Origin: Lachnospiraceae bacterium UBA1766
GTDB lineage: Bacteria > Bacillota > Clostridia > Lachnospirales > Lachnospiraceae
Assembly (NCBI GenBank): GCA_002314715.1
Contig: DCGY01000024.1
Coordinates: 1-13,266 of the forward strand
Length of the DNA: 13,266 nucleotides
Reading direction: 5' to 3'
The notes under the pieces are model-generated. The model was not told the origin of the DNA, made no database searches, and saw nothing but the letters and a program-made list of their open reading frames with translations. This document shows positions 1-7,213 of the stretch, piece after piece (the stretch's first letter is position 1; each line of letters starts with the position of its first letter). The translations under genes and the position numbers were made by a program.

Positions 1-260
1 GCCTGCTTCTCATCGTTGATAAGGATCATGATGATATCAGCTTTCTTTGCAGCTTCTGCTGCGGTATATACTTCAAATCCCTGCTTAACTGCCTTATCCC
101 AAGACTTAGAACCTGCATACAAACCAATGATTACATGACATCCTGAATCCTTTAAGTTTAATGCATGTGCATGACCCTGGCTACCGTAACCGATAATAGC
201 GATGGTCTTTCCCTCTAACAAGGACAGATTACAATCTTCCTGATAAAAAATTTTAGCCAT
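1..260 (-). CDS. ilvC: Ketol-acid reductoisomerase, N-terminal part (gene runs off the left edge)
   Basis: Only the first 86 codons are present; the gene continues beyond base 1. The enzyme isomerises and reduces acetolactate and acetohydroxybutyrate to dihydroxy acids with NAD(P)H, the second common step of Ile/Val/Leu synthesis. The visible part begins MAKIFYQEDCNLSLLEGKTI and has the family's Rossmann motif GYGSQGHAHALNL from residue 24, followed by a beta2-alphaB loop reading GLYAGSKSW and then DEKQ. The ATG at 260 follows a strong GGAGG about 10 bases upstream. It lies 69 bases after ilvN and probably shares its transcript from the promoter at 872-900. The cofactor loop has Tyr where many NADPH-dependent homologues have Arg. 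The family assignment is firm. Confidence 0.96.
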   Translation of the reverse strand, partial: MAKIFYQEDCNLSLLEGKTIAIIGYGSQGHAHALNLKDSGCHVIIGLYAGSKSWDKAVKQGFEVYTAAEAAKKADIIMILINDEKQ

Positions 261-329
261 TTTTCTTTTCCTCCATATAGCTTAACTTTTGTTTATAACT
301 GATAGGGTTCTCTCCCTAGAGCTAACGAA

Positions 330-830
330 TTATAAAATAGTTACATTCTTGGTACCACGTCCAAGACCGGCAATACCGGTTCTGGCAAGTTCCAAAATCT
401 CGTAATTCTCAAGCATTCCAAGAAATGCTTCAATCTTACTCTGCGTACCGGTCATCTCAATCATAAGGCTCTCAGTAGCAACATCAATAATCTTTGCACG
501 GAACAAATCCTTAATGGAAATAATATCCTGTCTCTGTTCTGCTGTCGTTACCTTTACCTTAATCAGAACCAATTCACGATATACGCTTTCATCAGGTTTT
601 AATTCCTTAATATCGCGTACATCTACGAGCTTTCCAACCTGTTTCTCAATCTGTTCCAGAATCTCATCATCACCGCTGGCAACAATGGTAATACGGGAAT
701 ATCTGGGATCAGCAGTTACGCCGGCAGTAATACTTTCAATATTATATCCTCTTCGTGAAAACAAACCGGAAATACGGCTCAAAACACCAGAGGTATTATC
801 AGCTAAAAGCTGGAAAACCTTCTTTTGCAT
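330..830 (-). CDS. ilvN: Acetolactate synthase regulatory (small) subunit, copy next to ilvC
   Basis: A 166-residue small subunit that binds the IlvB catalytic subunit, activates it and confers feedback inhibition by branched-chain amino acids. The N-terminal ACT domain (about residues 1-80) is typical: NTSGVLSRISGLFSRRGYNIESI, then the TIVASGDD strand. A C-terminal ALS-type domain follows, with RELVLIKV and the closing ELARTG motif. The length is normal for the family. I chose the ATG at 830, five bases after GGGTG. A TTG at 842 would add four residues, but AAAGG is too close to it. A paralogue lies just upstream at 921-1412. A strong promoter between the two suggests that this copy is expressed with ilvC independently of ilvB. 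Confidence 0.93.
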   Translation of the reverse strand: MQKKVFQLLADNTSGVLSRISGLFSRRGYNIESITAGVTADPRYSRITIVASGDDEILEQIEKQVGKLVDVRDIKELKPDESVYRELVLIKVKVTTAEQRQDIISIKDLFRAKIIDVATESLMIEMTGTQSKIEAFLGMLENYEILELARTGIAGLGRGTKNVTIL

Positions 831-871
831 AAATACACCCAAAACCTTTCAATTACTTAACCACAACTTTT

Positions 872-900
872 AATATAGCAATGATTTTTCGGAATGTCAA
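872..900 (-). promoter_or_regulatory. Sigma-A-type promoter for ilvN-ilvC
   Basis: On the minus strand, TTGACA (895-900, perfect -35) is followed after 17 bases by TATATT (872-877, 5 of 6 match to the -10). It lies in the 90-base gap between the two ilvN paralogues, placing the transcript start near 865 and giving a leader of about 35 bases. It would make ilvN-ilvC a separate or additional transcription unit. The prediction rests on hexamers and spacing only. Confidence 0.75.
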
Positions 901-920
901 TACTTCTGAGCCCTTTATAA

Positions 921-1412
921 TCAGTCATTTTCTATACATTTAGATAATGCCAGCGTTCCGGTACGGGCTACCTCCACGATGCTTACACTACTAAACATGC
1001 TAATCATTAATTTAATACGTTCCGGTTCATCACAAATCTGAATCATCATGTAATGTTTGGACATATCCACAATGGTTGCCTTCATGATATCACAGATTTC
1101 CATAATATCCCTGCGATTGGTCTTATTGTATTTTACTTTCATTAGCATTAATTCACGATTGATGCACTGATGCTCATCGAAGGTTTTTACCTTTATGACA
1201 TCCAGTTTTTTGTTTAACTGTTTTTCAATCTGTTCAATAGTACGCTGATCTCCGCTGGAAACAATGGTCATACAGGAAATATCCTGGGAGTCCGTCTCTC
1301 CTACGGTTAAGCTGTCAATATTAAAGCATCTTCTTGAGAACAATCCTGCAACCTTACACAAAACACCGGAGCGGTTCTCAACCAATACGGAATAAATTCT
1401 TTTTTTCATCAT
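921..1412 (-). CDS. Second acetolactate synthase regulatory-subunit paralogue (ACT domain)
   Basis: A 163-residue IlvN-like protein encoded 24 bases after ilvB, so probably cotranscribed with it. It has the ACT core ENRSGVLCKVAGLFSRRCFNIDSL near the N-terminus, TIVSSGDQ, the central RELMLMKVKYN and the C-terminal EVARTG motif, matching the order in the ilvC-proximal paralogue at 330-830. The two are clearly diverged: this copy is rich in Met and Cys and has a different C-terminal segment (MMIQICDEPERI). The start is the first of two adjacent ATGs, 9 bases after GGAGG. By position it is the natural partner of IlvB. Whether it still binds valine, or acts with the other copy as a mixed regulator, cannot be read from the sequence. 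Confidence 0.9.
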   Translation of the reverse strand: MMKKRIYSVLVENRSGVLCKVAGLFSRRCFNIDSLTVGETDSQDISCMTIVSSGDQRTIEQIEKQLNKKLDVIKVKTFDEHQCINRELMLMKVKYNKTNRRDIMEICDIMKATIVDMSKHYMMIQICDEPERIKLMISMFSSVSIVEVARTGTLALSKCIEND

Positions 1413-1436
1413 CTTGTCAATCCTCCGAATATTTGT

Positions 1437-3050
1437 TTATACAAGGTCCATAGGATCGATAATACATTCCAAAATCATGGATTCATCCTTAGCGAGGAAC
1501 TGTTCAATCGTCATCTCACAGTTCTTCATATCCGTCAGACGCAGGAATGGAATATCATAAGCTGCGGAAAGTTTTTCCAAATCAGGGCTTCCGGTCAGAT
1601 CAACTACAGAATAATTGTCCTTATAAGTAAAATGCTGATATTGACGAACCATACCCAGATAATTATTCTTCAGAACAATAATTTTAACCGGCACATGATG
1701 CTGTTGCATGGTAGCAAGCTCCATCATGGACATTTGGAAGGAACCATCACCGCAAACCGCAATTACCTGGCGCTTCGGAGCAGCTAATTTTGCGCCCATA
1801 GCAGCCGGAATGGAATATCCCATGGTACCCATACCACCGGAGGTAAGGAATTGTCCCTTTTTAACAATGTGGTAACCACAGGACCAAATCTGATTCTGTC
1901 CTACATCCGCTACATAGACACCATCCTCTTCCATTTTCTCGGAAAGCATTTCGATAAATGCTGCCGGATCTACATAATCCGGGTTGGGATTCCGCTTGGG
2001 AGCCATATCTTTTCGGTATCCGTTCAAAATTTCAATCCATTCGGAAAAATCATCGTCAAAATCTTCCTTCAAAAGTTCCTGGAAGATATGCTTTGCATCA
2101 CCAACCAAAGGAATGGAAGGACCTGCATTTTTGCCAATCTCGGCAGGATCTACGTCAATGTGAATCAAAACCTTATTCTGAGTAATCAAACCGGGCTGGC
2201 TTACCGCACGGTCTGCCACACGACAACCAACCATAATCAAAAGATCGGACTCATTCATGGCTTTGTTTGCATAGGCCTTACCGTTATTACCTACCATACC
2301 GTAATAAAGCTCGTGTTTGGTTGGCATAACACCAATGCCCATCATGGTAGAAACAACCGGAATATGATATTTTTCGCTGAATGCACGAAGTTCTTCCTTC
2401 GCCTCGCTTAAAATGACACCACCACCTGCACAAATAATGGGATGCTTCGCCTTATCCAGTTCCTTGCTGACTTTCTTTATCTGAGCGCCGTTACCCTTTA
2501 CGGTAGGCTTATAGGTACGCATGGAAATCTCTGTAGGATACTGGAAATTATTAATGGTAGCATTCTGAATATCGATAGGAATATCAATCAATACAGGACC
2601 TTTCCGTCCGGTATTGGCAATGTGAAAAGCCTCCTTAAAAATACGGGGAATATCATTTACATTACGAACCAGATAACTGTATTTTACAAAAGACTCCACT
2701 GCACCCGTTATATCTGCTTCCTGAAATACATCACTGCCCAGTAAAGCGCTGTTTACCTGTCCCGTAATACATACAAGGGGAATACTGTCCGCAAAAGCGG
2801 TTGCAATACCTGTAATTACATTGGTAGCACCGGGACCGGAAGTAACTGCACAAACACCGGGTTTTCCGGTAAGTCTTGCCATACCGCTGGCTGCATGGGC
2901 TGCATTTTGTTCCGTACGAATCAAGATTGTACGAATATCCGAACTTAAGATACTATTATAAAAAGGACAAATTGCCACACCCGGATAACCAAAGACTGTA
3001 TTTACGCCCTCTGCTTCCAGACATTTGATAATGGCTTCTGCTCCAATCAT
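1437..3050 (-). CDS. ilvB: Acetolactate synthase catalytic subunit (thiamine diphosphate enzyme)
   Basis: A 537-residue cytoplasmic enzyme that condenses pyruvate with pyruvate or 2-oxobutyrate using thiamine diphosphate, Mg2+ and FAD. The N-terminal PYR domain carries the catalytic Glu47 (RTEQNAAHAA), SGPGATN and the VFQEADITG segment. A central domain (about 190-330) follows. The C-terminal PP domain has the GDGSF Mg/ThDP motif at 434-438, ending in KNN at 461-463. Just after this the sequence reads YLGMVRQYQ: Tyr471 sits where most AHAS have Trp, and one residue is missing between NN and LGM. Length is slightly below the usual 550-590. The ATG follows an excellent AGGAGG. It sits 60 bases after metH and 24 before an ilvN paralogue. 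A related ThDP enzyme of the acetolactate family is the only serious alternative. Confidence 0.93.
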   Translation of the reverse strand: MIGAEAIIKCLEAEGVNTVFGYPGVAICPFYNSILSSDIRTILIRTEQNAAHAASGMARLTGKPGVCAVTSGPGATNVITGIATAFADSIPLVCITGQVNSALLGSDVFQEADITGAVESFVKYSYLVRNVNDIPRIFKEAFHIANTGRKGPVLIDIPIDIQNATINNFQYPTEISMRTYKPTVKGNGAQIKKVSKELDKAKHPIICAGGGVILSEAKEELRAFSEKYHIPVVSTMMGIGVMPTKHELYYGMVGNNGKAYANKAMNESDLLIMVGCRVADRAVSQPGLITQNKVLIHIDVDPAEIGKNAGPSIPLVGDAKHIFQELLKEDFDDDFSEWIEILNGYRKDMAPKRNPNPDYVDPAAFIEMLSEKMEEDGVYVADVGQNQIWSCGYHIVKKGQFLTSGGMGTMGYSIPAAMGAKLAAPKRQVIAVCGDGSFQMSMMELATMQQHHVPVKIIVLKNNYLGMVRQYQHFTYKDNYSVVDLTGSPDLEKLSAAYDIPFLRLTDMKNCEMTIEQFLAKDESMILECIIDPMDLV

Positions 3051-3110
3051 AAAAAACCTCCTGAACGACTTAACGTTTTATTCTAAATAAGTATATTAAC
3101 ATAAAACCTT

Positions 3111-5618
3111 TTAGGAATTCAATAGTTTTGCAACTTTCACGGCATCTGCAGCATCTTTGGAATAACCATCTGCCCCGATTTCGTCTGCATATTCCTGCGT
3201 AATTACCGCTCCGCCAATCATTACCTTTACAGGCAACTCTATACGCTTCACTTCTTCTACCACTTCACGCATACGTTGCATGGTAGTGGTCATCAATGCG
3301 GAAAGAGCAATGATTTTTGCATGATGCTCTTTTGCTGCCGAAATAATCACATCCATGGGAACATCTTTTCCCAAATCAATTACCTTAAACCCATAGTTTT
3401 TCAGCATTAATGCTACCAAATTTTTACCAATATCATGGATATCCCCCTCCACAGTAGCAATCACAACTACAGGCATATCCTCTTCGTTACTGCCTTTCAG
3501 CAGAATCGGTTCCAATATTTCAATGGAATTTTTCATAGCTTCCGCGCTGGCAATCAATTGCGGCAGGAAATATTTGCCTTTATCAAACAAATCACCCACT
3601 TCATTTATGGCCGGAAGTAAAATTTGATTTAGCAGATCTTCTGCCTTTTCTCCTGCATCCAAAGCTTCCTTGGTAATTCTGCCTATATTATTCTTATTGC
3701 CCTTCATGACCGCATGATAGAGATTCTCACGAACTACAGGCATTTCCTTTTTGGAGGATTCTTTTGCAGCCCCGGAAGACTCTGTATTTTTCTTTAAAAC
3801 AGCTGTACCATTTGCCAATGCTTCCTGCATGGCAGCTTCTTTTTTCTCTCGATTTTCCTTTGCCTGTCCCGCATATTGAATATAAGTCAGATCGGAATCT
3901 TTTTTCGCCAGCAATAAATCCGTAGCAAAAGCGCAGCACATCAAAAGCTCCTGGGAAGGGTTGGCAATTGCCATGGTTAATCCTTCCCGAATCGCCAAGG
4001 ATAAGAAAGCTGTATTTACAAAACTTCTCTCCGGCATACCAAAGGAAATATTGGACAAACCACAAATAGTTGCGAATCCATTCGCTTTACAATAACAGAT
4101 GGTTTCCAAGGTTTCCAAACCGGCTTTTTTATTGGCTCCGATGGTAGCCACCAAACCGTCCACCACAATATCTTCTTTCCGTAAGCCAAGCTCCACAGCT
4201 CTCTGATAGATGGTTTGTATAATCTCTTTCTTTTCCTCTATGTTTTCCGGCAAGCCCTTATCCGATAAGGGAAGCAATATAAACATAGCTCCGTATTTCT
4301 TGGCGATAGGTATCAATTTTTCAAACTTTTCAGTCTCTAAAGAAATGGAATTTATCAAGGCACGTCCCGGATAATGACGAAGGGCAGCCTCCAAAACCTC
4401 CACATAACTACTGTCAATACTAATGGGAAGGTTCGTAACGGTCTGTACTTCCTCCAAGGCCCGAAGCATCATAGCCTTTTCATCGATACCGCTCATTCCC
4501 ATATTTACATCCAGAATACGTGCTCCGCATTTTTCCTGCTCTTCCGCAAATTCCAACACCTTGTCCATAGTTCCTTCTCTTAGTTGTACCTGAAGTGCTT
4601 TCTTACCGGTAGGATTAATACGTTCACCCACCACCATAAAAGGATCATTTAATCCAAAGGCAACCGTCTGACGCTCGGAGCAAATATATCGAATACCATC
4701 GGGTCTTCGCTCCGGAGTATCCTTTTGAATCTCGGTACCAAACTTCTCTCGAATCGTCTGGATATATTCCGGCGAGGTTCCACAACATCCCCCGAGAATT
4801 GTTGCGCCGGACGCAACCAAAAGCGCTAATTCCTCAGCAAATTCATCCTTTTCCATACTGTAACAGGTATTTCCCTCCCCATCCAGGAAGGGCAAACCGG
4901 CATTGGGTTTCGCCACAATCGGAATGGTAGTAACTGAAATCATATCTTCTATGATCGGCTTCATATTTGCAGGGCCTGTAGAGCAATTGACGCCGATTGC
5001 ACAGGCACCCAAGTTTTCCAATACGATGGCGGCAGTCTTTGCATCCGTACCATAGAGTGTTCTTCCGTCTGCCTCAAAGGTTAAGGTCACCATAACCGCA
5101 AGGTCTGATACCTCTTTCGCCGCAATCAAAGCAGCTCTGCATTCTGCAAGGCTCATCATGGTTTCCACCACCAACAAATCCACGCCGGCATCCTTAAGTG
5201 CAATTATTTGCTCCTTATAAACAGATATTAAATCCTCCAGTTCCATGCTGCCAATCGGTCGAAGTGCTTCACCGGTCATGGAAATATCTCCGGCAATATA
5301 AACCGGCCGGTCGGTTATGGTTTTCGTTGCTTCCTTGGAAATTGCAACCAATCCATGGATCATTTCCACCTGTTTATCAGCCAAATCATATTCCCCCAAC
5401 TTCACACGATTTGCGGTAAATGTTGGTGCATATATAATATCGGAACCTGCCTGTAAATATTCTTTTTGTAAATCAATCATAATATCCGGATGTTCCAAAA
5501 TCCATTTTTCCGGGCATACACCGGCCGGCATTCCTCTTTTTACCAAATTGGAACCGGTTGCACCATCCAAATATACAATTTTATTTTGAAATAAATCCAA
5601 AAATTCCTGGCGTTTCAT
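3111..5618 (-). CDS. metH: Cobalamin-dependent methionine synthase, short form without reactivation domain
   Basis: An 835-residue modular enzyme that moves a methyl group from methyltetrahydrofolate via cobalamin to homocysteine. Domains in order: homocysteine methyltransferase barrel (1-290) with zinc ligands Cys212 (NCSTGP) and Cys278/Cys279 (GGCCGTSP); pterin-binding barrel (about 325-570) starting VVGERINPTGKKAL; a Lys/Glu-rich linker (about 575-625); the cobalamin cap helices (about 628-712); and the Rossmann cobalamin domain with GDIHDIGKN, giving the DxHxxG lower ligand His728. It ends there: the roughly 330-residue AdoMet-binding reactivation domain of the 1200-residue E. coli enzyme is absent, as in many clostridia, so a separate reactivator is expected. 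The ATG follows GGAG by 8 bases. It is the first gene of the left-hand block. Confidence 0.93.
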   Translation of the reverse strand: MKRQEFLDLFQNKIVYLDGATGSNLVKRGMPAGVCPEKWILEHPDIMIDLQKEYLQAGSDIIYAPTFTANRVKLGEYDLADKQVEMIHGLVAISKEATKTITDRPVYIAGDISMTGEALRPIGSMELEDLISVYKEQIIALKDAGVDLLVVETMMSLAECRAALIAAKEVSDLAVMVTLTFEADGRTLYGTDAKTAAIVLENLGACAIGVNCSTGPANMKPIIEDMISVTTIPIVAKPNAGLPFLDGEGNTCYSMEKDEFAEELALLVASGATILGGCCGTSPEYIQTIREKFGTEIQKDTPERRPDGIRYICSERQTVAFGLNDPFMVVGERINPTGKKALQVQLREGTMDKVLEFAEEQEKCGARILDVNMGMSGIDEKAMMLRALEEVQTVTNLPISIDSSYVEVLEAALRHYPGRALINSISLETEKFEKLIPIAKKYGAMFILLPLSDKGLPENIEEKKEIIQTIYQRAVELGLRKEDIVVDGLVATIGANKKAGLETLETICYCKANGFATICGLSNISFGMPERSFVNTAFLSLAIREGLTMAIANPSQELLMCCAFATDLLLAKKDSDLTYIQYAGQAKENREKKEAAMQEALANGTAVLKKNTESSGAAKESSKKEMPVVRENLYHAVMKGNKNNIGRITKEALDAGEKAEDLLNQILLPAINEVGDLFDKGKYFLPQLIASAEAMKNSIEILEPILLKGSNEEDMPVVVIATVEGDIHDIGKNLVALMLKNYGFKVIDLGKDVPMDVIISAAKEHHAKIIALSALMTTTMQRMREVVEEVKRIELPVKVMIGGAVITQEYADEIGADGYSKDAADAVKVAKLLNS

Positions 5619-5662
5619 TTTAAATCTCCATATTTCGTAATCTGCTTATATTAATATTCCGC

Positions 5663-5676
5663 TTTATGGGCATAAA
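5663..5676. promoter_or_regulatory. Inverted repeat in the metH leader, possible operator
   Basis: TTTATG-GG-CATAAA is a perfect inverted repeat with 6-base arms and a 2-base centre, placed roughly 23-36 bases after the inferred metH transcript start. The geometry suits a dimeric repressor better than an RNA hairpin. No regulator is identified, and short AT-rich palindromes also arise by chance. Confidence 0.25.
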
Positions 5677-5705
5677 TCCCCTAGCTTATATAGAAATTAT
5701 TAACT

Positions 5706-5734
5706 AATATAACATAGTAGAAAACTTAACACAA
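5706..5734 (-). promoter_or_regulatory. Probable promoter for metH (and possibly ilvB)
   Basis: On the minus strand, TTGTGT (5729-5734) and TATATT (5706-5711) are separated by 17 bases. The -10 is good (5 of 6) but the -35 is weak (3 of 6). The start would lie near 5699, leaving a leader of about 80 bases. I searched this leader by eye for S-box (SAM-I) and T-box motifs and found none. Confidence 0.5.
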
Positions 5735-5775
5735 GCCATTGTTTTAACCGGAAAGAAATCGTATTCTTGTATTTT

Positions 5776-5804
5776 TTGTCAATCTATGTTAAATTCAATA
5801 TGGT
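5776..5804 (+). promoter_or_regulatory. Probable promoter for the plus-strand lipoprotein gene
   Basis: TTGTCA (5776-5781, 5 of 6) and TATGGT (5799-5804, 4 of 6) are separated by 17 bases, about 90 bases before the ATG at 5896. It diverges from the metH promoter, with about 40 bases between the two -35 elements. Confidence 0.5.
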
Positions 5805-5895
5805 TCTATTATTAACAAAACTTTACTTTTCAAGACAACACTATGCTATTACAGAGTGTTTGTAAAAAATAAAAATATGGAATGTGAGAATTCAT

Positions 5896-6345
5896 ATGAA
5901 GAAGAAATTATTAGCCCTCGGATTAACTGCTGTATTAAGCTTCAGTCTCAGCGCTTGTGGAACAACAAATCCCGAGTTATCAAAGTTCAAAACGGAAATC
6001 CAGACCATGTGTGATAACATTTCCGCTCTGGATAATAAAATAAACAATATTGATCCCTCTTCTGCAAATGCCACCAAGGATATGTTGGAATATATGGATG
6101 ATTTGGACATGCTTTTTGCCCGTTTCGCGGAGGTTGATTTCCCGGAAGAATTCGACTATTTGGAGCCTCTTACCAAGGAAGGCTCCGATTATATGAAAGA
6201 AGCAGTTAAATATTATAAAGATGCCTTTGCAGACGGTGAATACAATCAATACAGTGCAGAATATGCACAGGCCAACTATGAAAGAGCCTACAAACGAATT
6301 AAAATAATTGTCTCCATGGTAAAAGGTGAAAGTACAACGGAATAA
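5896..6345 (+). CDS. Small secreted lipoprotein of unknown function
   Basis: A 149-residue protein and the only plus-strand gene in the window. The N-terminus is a lipoprotein signal peptide: Lys2-Lys4, a hydrophobic stretch, then the lipobox LSAC with Cys21 as the lipidated residue, so it should be anchored outside the cell membrane. The mature part is acidic and predicted mostly helical, with evenly spaced hydrophobics (for example KFKTEIQTMCDNISALDNKI and later YMKEAVKYYKDAF), suggesting a small helical bundle. I do not recognise a named family. The ATG at 5896 follows GTGAG by 7 bases. A GTG at 5884 would add MRIH ahead of the signal peptide and is less likely. It is monocistronic, with its own promoter and terminator. 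Confidence 0.85.
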   Translation: MKKKLLALGLTAVLSFSLSACGTTNPELSKFKTEIQTMCDNISALDNKINNIDPSSANATKDMLEYMDDLDMLFARFAEVDFPEEFDYLEPLTKEGSDYMKEAVKYYKDAFADGEYNQYSAEYAQANYERAYKRIKIIVSMVKGESTTE

Positions 6346-6355
6346 CATAAGAAAT

Positions 6356-6386
6356 GGCAACTGTTTTTGCAGTTGCCTCTTTTTTT
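6356..6386 (+). terminator. Rho-independent terminator after the small lipoprotein gene
   Basis: A perfect 8-bp stem (GGCAACTG at 6356-6363 with CAGTTGCC at 6370-6377) and a 6-base loop are followed by TCTTTTTTT. The T-run lies on the plus strand only, 10 bases after the stop codon. Confidence 0.93.
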
Positions 6387-6409
6387 GAATCTGATCTGAA
6401 TACAAACAT

Positions 6410-6443
6410 AAAAAGAGCTTATACACTCCGGTATAAGCTCTTT
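6410..6443 (-). terminator. Terminator of the small membrane-protein operon
   Basis: A 13-bp perfect stem (6412-6424 with 6431-6443, core GAGCTTATAC) and a 6-base loop are followed on the minus strand by a T-run. It lies 15 bases after the stop of the gene at 6459. On the plus strand no T-run follows beyond the stem itself, so it serves the minus-strand operon. Confidence 0.9.
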
Positions 6444-6458
6444 GCAAATTCATAACAA

Positions 6459-6782
6459 CTATTTTAAGAAAGTAAGCTTTCCGATTACAGGAAGCTCTTT
6501 GTCCTGATCGTTTAATGCATTTAAAATTCCAATAATCATAAGAACTAACAAAGCAATATCAATCAACCAGAAAACAATGCTGATGATCCAACCAATAACA
6601 GGAATCCAGCCAACCAACTTACCGACTACAGAACCGATTGCCCAGAAAATCAAGGAAATAATACCTAAAGATAATCCCTGATTTAAATGAAACTTTGCAT
6701 TCTCCTTGTCTCCTACGAAATATGCAACTAACCATCCAATAATTGTGATATATGCAACAATACCAGTCGCTTTCTTATTCAT
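6459..6782 (-). CDS. Small multi-pass membrane protein with FHxxQGL motif (DUF4870-like)
   Basis: A 107-residue integral membrane protein. Hydrophobic segments lie at about residues 5-24, 38-55 and 62-90, separated by short loops. After the first segment comes DKENAKFHLNQGL; this charged-residue then FHxxQGL pattern is typical of the DUF4870 / TIC20-like group. The upstream gene at 7767-8231 has the same motif (AAFHVRQGL) and a similar end (LxFLK), so the two are probably paralogues. I chose ATG 6782, five bases after AAAGAGG. ATG 6812 overlaps the previous stop as ATGA but has a poor ribosome site and adds a hydrophilic MRECSRKEVI before the conserved start. Last gene of the four-gene operon. 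Function unknown. Confidence 0.85.
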   Translation of the reverse strand: MNKKATGIVAYITIIGWLVAYFVGDKENAKFHLNQGLSLGIISLIFWAIGSVVGKLVGWIPVIGWIISIVFWLIDIALLVLMIIGILNALNDQDKELPVIGKLTFLK

Positions 6783-6808
6783 AATAACCTCTTTCCGAGA
6801 GCACTCTC

Positions 6809-7213
6809 TCATATCTCAATTGTAAATAAAAACTTTAAAACATTTTTAAAAATAAAACTAAAGAATATCAAAAAAATGGCTACATAAAAATACCAATTAT
6901 GATATTTCCACGCTTTCACCCATTTGATATGTAGTAATCTGCAACCATTGCTAATCATAAAGCCCAGATACATAAAAACGGAATACAATACCACAGGATG
7001 ATACCACAAAGATTTCAGGAAATGTCCTGTAAATAAAGCCTTACACGCTCTTGTAGCACCACAACCGGGGCAATATACTCCAAAATGAGAATACAGATAA
7101 CAATCCATAGGGAACCGATTTACTCCCCAAAACACATATACCAGTAATAGGGGAAGTCCAAGAAAAAGAATACCAAGACCAATCCAAAACAATTCGTCTT
7201 CTACCGTCTTCAT
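6809..7213 (-). CDS. DUF2752-like membrane protein with CPGCGATRA motif
   Basis: A 134-residue membrane protein. Segment 1 spans about residues 8-29. The family signature CPGCGATRACKAL is at 48-60 (two closely spaced cysteines and an Arg), followed by a membrane helix region with YHP at 71-73, another segment near 75-92 and a C-terminal hydrophobic segment (108-130). This arrangement matches the DUF2752 family as I know it; the biochemical role is not established. Its ATG overlaps the stop of the preceding gene by one base (TAATG), which points to translational coupling. The stop overlaps a possible upstream start of the next gene. It is often found, as here, beside zinc-ribbon and DUF4190-type small membrane proteins. 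Confidence 0.85.
   Translation of the reverse strand: MKTVEDELFWIGLGILFLGLPLLLVYVFWGVNRFPMDCYLYSHFGVYCPGCGATRACKALFTGHFLKSLWYHPVVLYSVFMYLGFMISNGCRLLHIKWVKAWKYHNWYFYVAIFLIFFSFIFKNVLKFLFTIEI

Noticed and set aside
514..873. Plus-strand open frame of 119 codons opposite ilvN
   Set aside because: It is the reverse complement of a clear ACT-domain gene, has no ribosome site and resembles no family.
1851..2411. Plus-strand open frame of 186 codons opposite ilvB
   Set aside because: The minus strand here encodes the middle of a well-conserved acetolactate synthase; the antisense frame has no ribosome site or recognisable domain.
3051..3110. A terminator between metH and ilvB
   Set aside because: Only a weak 7-bp AT-rich pairing (GTTTTAT with ATAAAAC) with a 19-base loop is present and no T-run follows, so read-through is likely.
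3727..4065. Minus-strand open frame of 112 codons in another frame of metH
   Set aside because: It lies wholly inside the methionine synthase coding region, covering the pterin domain end and linker, and has no support of its own.
5619..5760. SAM riboswitch or T-box ahead of metH
   Set aside because: No S-box core or T-box TGGN-type sequence was found by eye, and the leader between the inferred start and the ATG is only about 80 bases.
5980..6453. Minus-strand open frame of 157 codons opposite the small lipoprotein
   Set aside because: It runs through the lipoprotein's terminator and most of its coding region. The plus strand has promoter, signal peptide, lipobox and terminator, so it is the real gene.
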